Origin: Nannobrachium achirus
Lineage: Eukaryota > Chordata > Actinopteri > Myctophiformes > Myctophidae
NCBI GenBank assembly: GCA_963921795.1
Contig: OY997650.1
Span: forward strand, 15,458,860 to 15,522,859
Direction of reading: 5' to 3'
Length of the DNA: 64,000 bases
Both the position numbers and the translations under genes were made by a program. Positions 62,975 through 64,000 of this stretch are shown piece by piece. Position 1 is the stretch's first letter. Each line of letters begins with the position of its first letter. Below the pieces are notes generated by a model. The model saw nothing but the letters and a program-made list of their open reading frames with translations, was not told where the DNA came from and made no database searches.

Positions 62975-64000
62975 TATGCTCATTTTGCAATCTTGTTTAC
63001 AAAACACAGGATGTGATGTATGTAGATGTGCTTTGTACAATCACATACTGTAGCGTATACGAGAGTGTTATCTTGGTGAGGAATGATGGCCACAAGGGAG
63101 TTAGGGGGTTGTAAATGCGTCATCAGTATTTCCTTTGGTTCTTAGGATGTTTCCACCTTTGACCTGATACACCCTCCCTAAAGGCGCCAGCTATAGGCTG
63201 ATCAGACCTGAGCTTGTGTCCCTCGCCCAATTAATCATGGGGGAGTTGCCTTGATGTTGAGTGGCAGACATCCCAAGGGACTATACATGGCAGCGTTGGC
63301 AGAGGTGTCCTTTTTCCCTGAGTCAAGCCTAAGCTGACTACCGGTACATACCTCCTGTCCTGCTACTCCAGGGCCCATGGGGTCTTTCTTCGTCATAAAT
63401 AGCCGCAGCAAACATACATTTAATGCTAATTTTGGAATAAGTTGATCATTATAATTTGGGCAGGGGTGAAAAGGAGTTAGTTGTAAAAGCTACTTTTGGA
63501 TTCTCAAGTCAATACAATTCAAAGGAGCTTCATTGGCATGAGAAAACATACGTTTACATTGCTCTAATAACAGTTGAAAATGTGGAACATAATTACTGTA
63601 TACAGTCGGAGGGGGTATAGCATTGCTATGTCACATGTTTCTCATGTACTTCTATACTACTTACTGTATATTGGTAATTCTACTTTGCACTTTGAAGCTG
63701 TTTTGAAAAGTGCTATACAAATAGGGTTAGTTCATTATTACTTTCACTTAAAGGACAACTTTGTTTTTTTTACAACAAGGGTTCATATTTTAGATGGTCA
63801 TTAGAGAAAAGAAAAGATGAGTGTTAAAATGTTTTCATTTACTTCTTTCTATTGTTTTAGTGATTTTAACGATTTTGATTTGCATTGCAAGTGGCTAAAT
63901 ATGGACACAATAAGTCCATTCCCAAGATGCACCGCAATCTTTCATGGGCGGATGTGACTTATGGGGACTGGTGTAAATAGTAACACAGAAATTGCTGGCT
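62975..64000. other. Right-hand end of the window
   Basis: No exon was recognised on either strand; a TM1-coding exon for the GPCR was looked for on the minus strand and not seen. 63500-63640 is the partner of the repeat at 8520-8690. Confidence 0.4.

Overview
The window looks like nuclear DNA from a teleost fish. The genes are spread over many short exons with GT-AG introns. Long (CA)n/(GT)n tracts are frequent. There are several tRNA-derived SINEs and many non-autonomous DNA transposons (hAT-like with 8-bp target duplications, and TTAA-flanked fold-back MITEs). The species cannot be fixed from sequence alone.

Layout. (1) 1-1780, minus strand: the 5' part of a tandem copy of fbxo5 (Emi1, the APC/C inhibitor), cut by the left edge. 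(2) 3733-7660, minus: a complete fbxo5 whose five coding exons join into an uninterrupted 471-residue frame with a beta-TrCP-type degron, F-box region, zinc-binding region and C-terminal Arg-Leu tail. (3) 11394-22084, plus: mtrf1l, a mitochondrial class I release factor with the GGQ motif, in eight exons (435 codons). FBXO5 and MTRF1L are also neighbours in human, so this is conserved synteny. (4) 24672-54067, plus: desi2, a PPPDE-family desumoylating isopeptidase with its His/Cys catalytic pair, in five exons (227 codons) with a first intron of about 17.7 kb full of repeats. (5) 61717-62449, minus: the last exon (TM2 to the C-terminus) of an unassigned class A GPCR whose upstream exon lies outside the window or is lost.

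The genes act in separate processes (cell-cycle control, mitochondrial translation termination, SUMO/ubiquitin-like deconjugation, signalling); there is no operon-like logic. The remainder is introns and intergenic DNA built largely from mobile elements, often nested.

The most interesting non-genic signal is a short hairpin module with the core GATCTACAAGCTC ... GAGCTTGTAGATC. It occurs at ten loci plus at least four half-sites in 64 kb, in several unrelated host contexts. One copy has perfect 40-nt arms around a loop holding a retroelement-like tail, and some copies show paired changes in both arms. Other strong observations are the tandem fbxo5 copies with different internal peptide repeats expanded, a 77-bp perfect palindrome inserted in only one of them, and a hAT-like element whose target duplication overlaps the stop codon of the GPCR.
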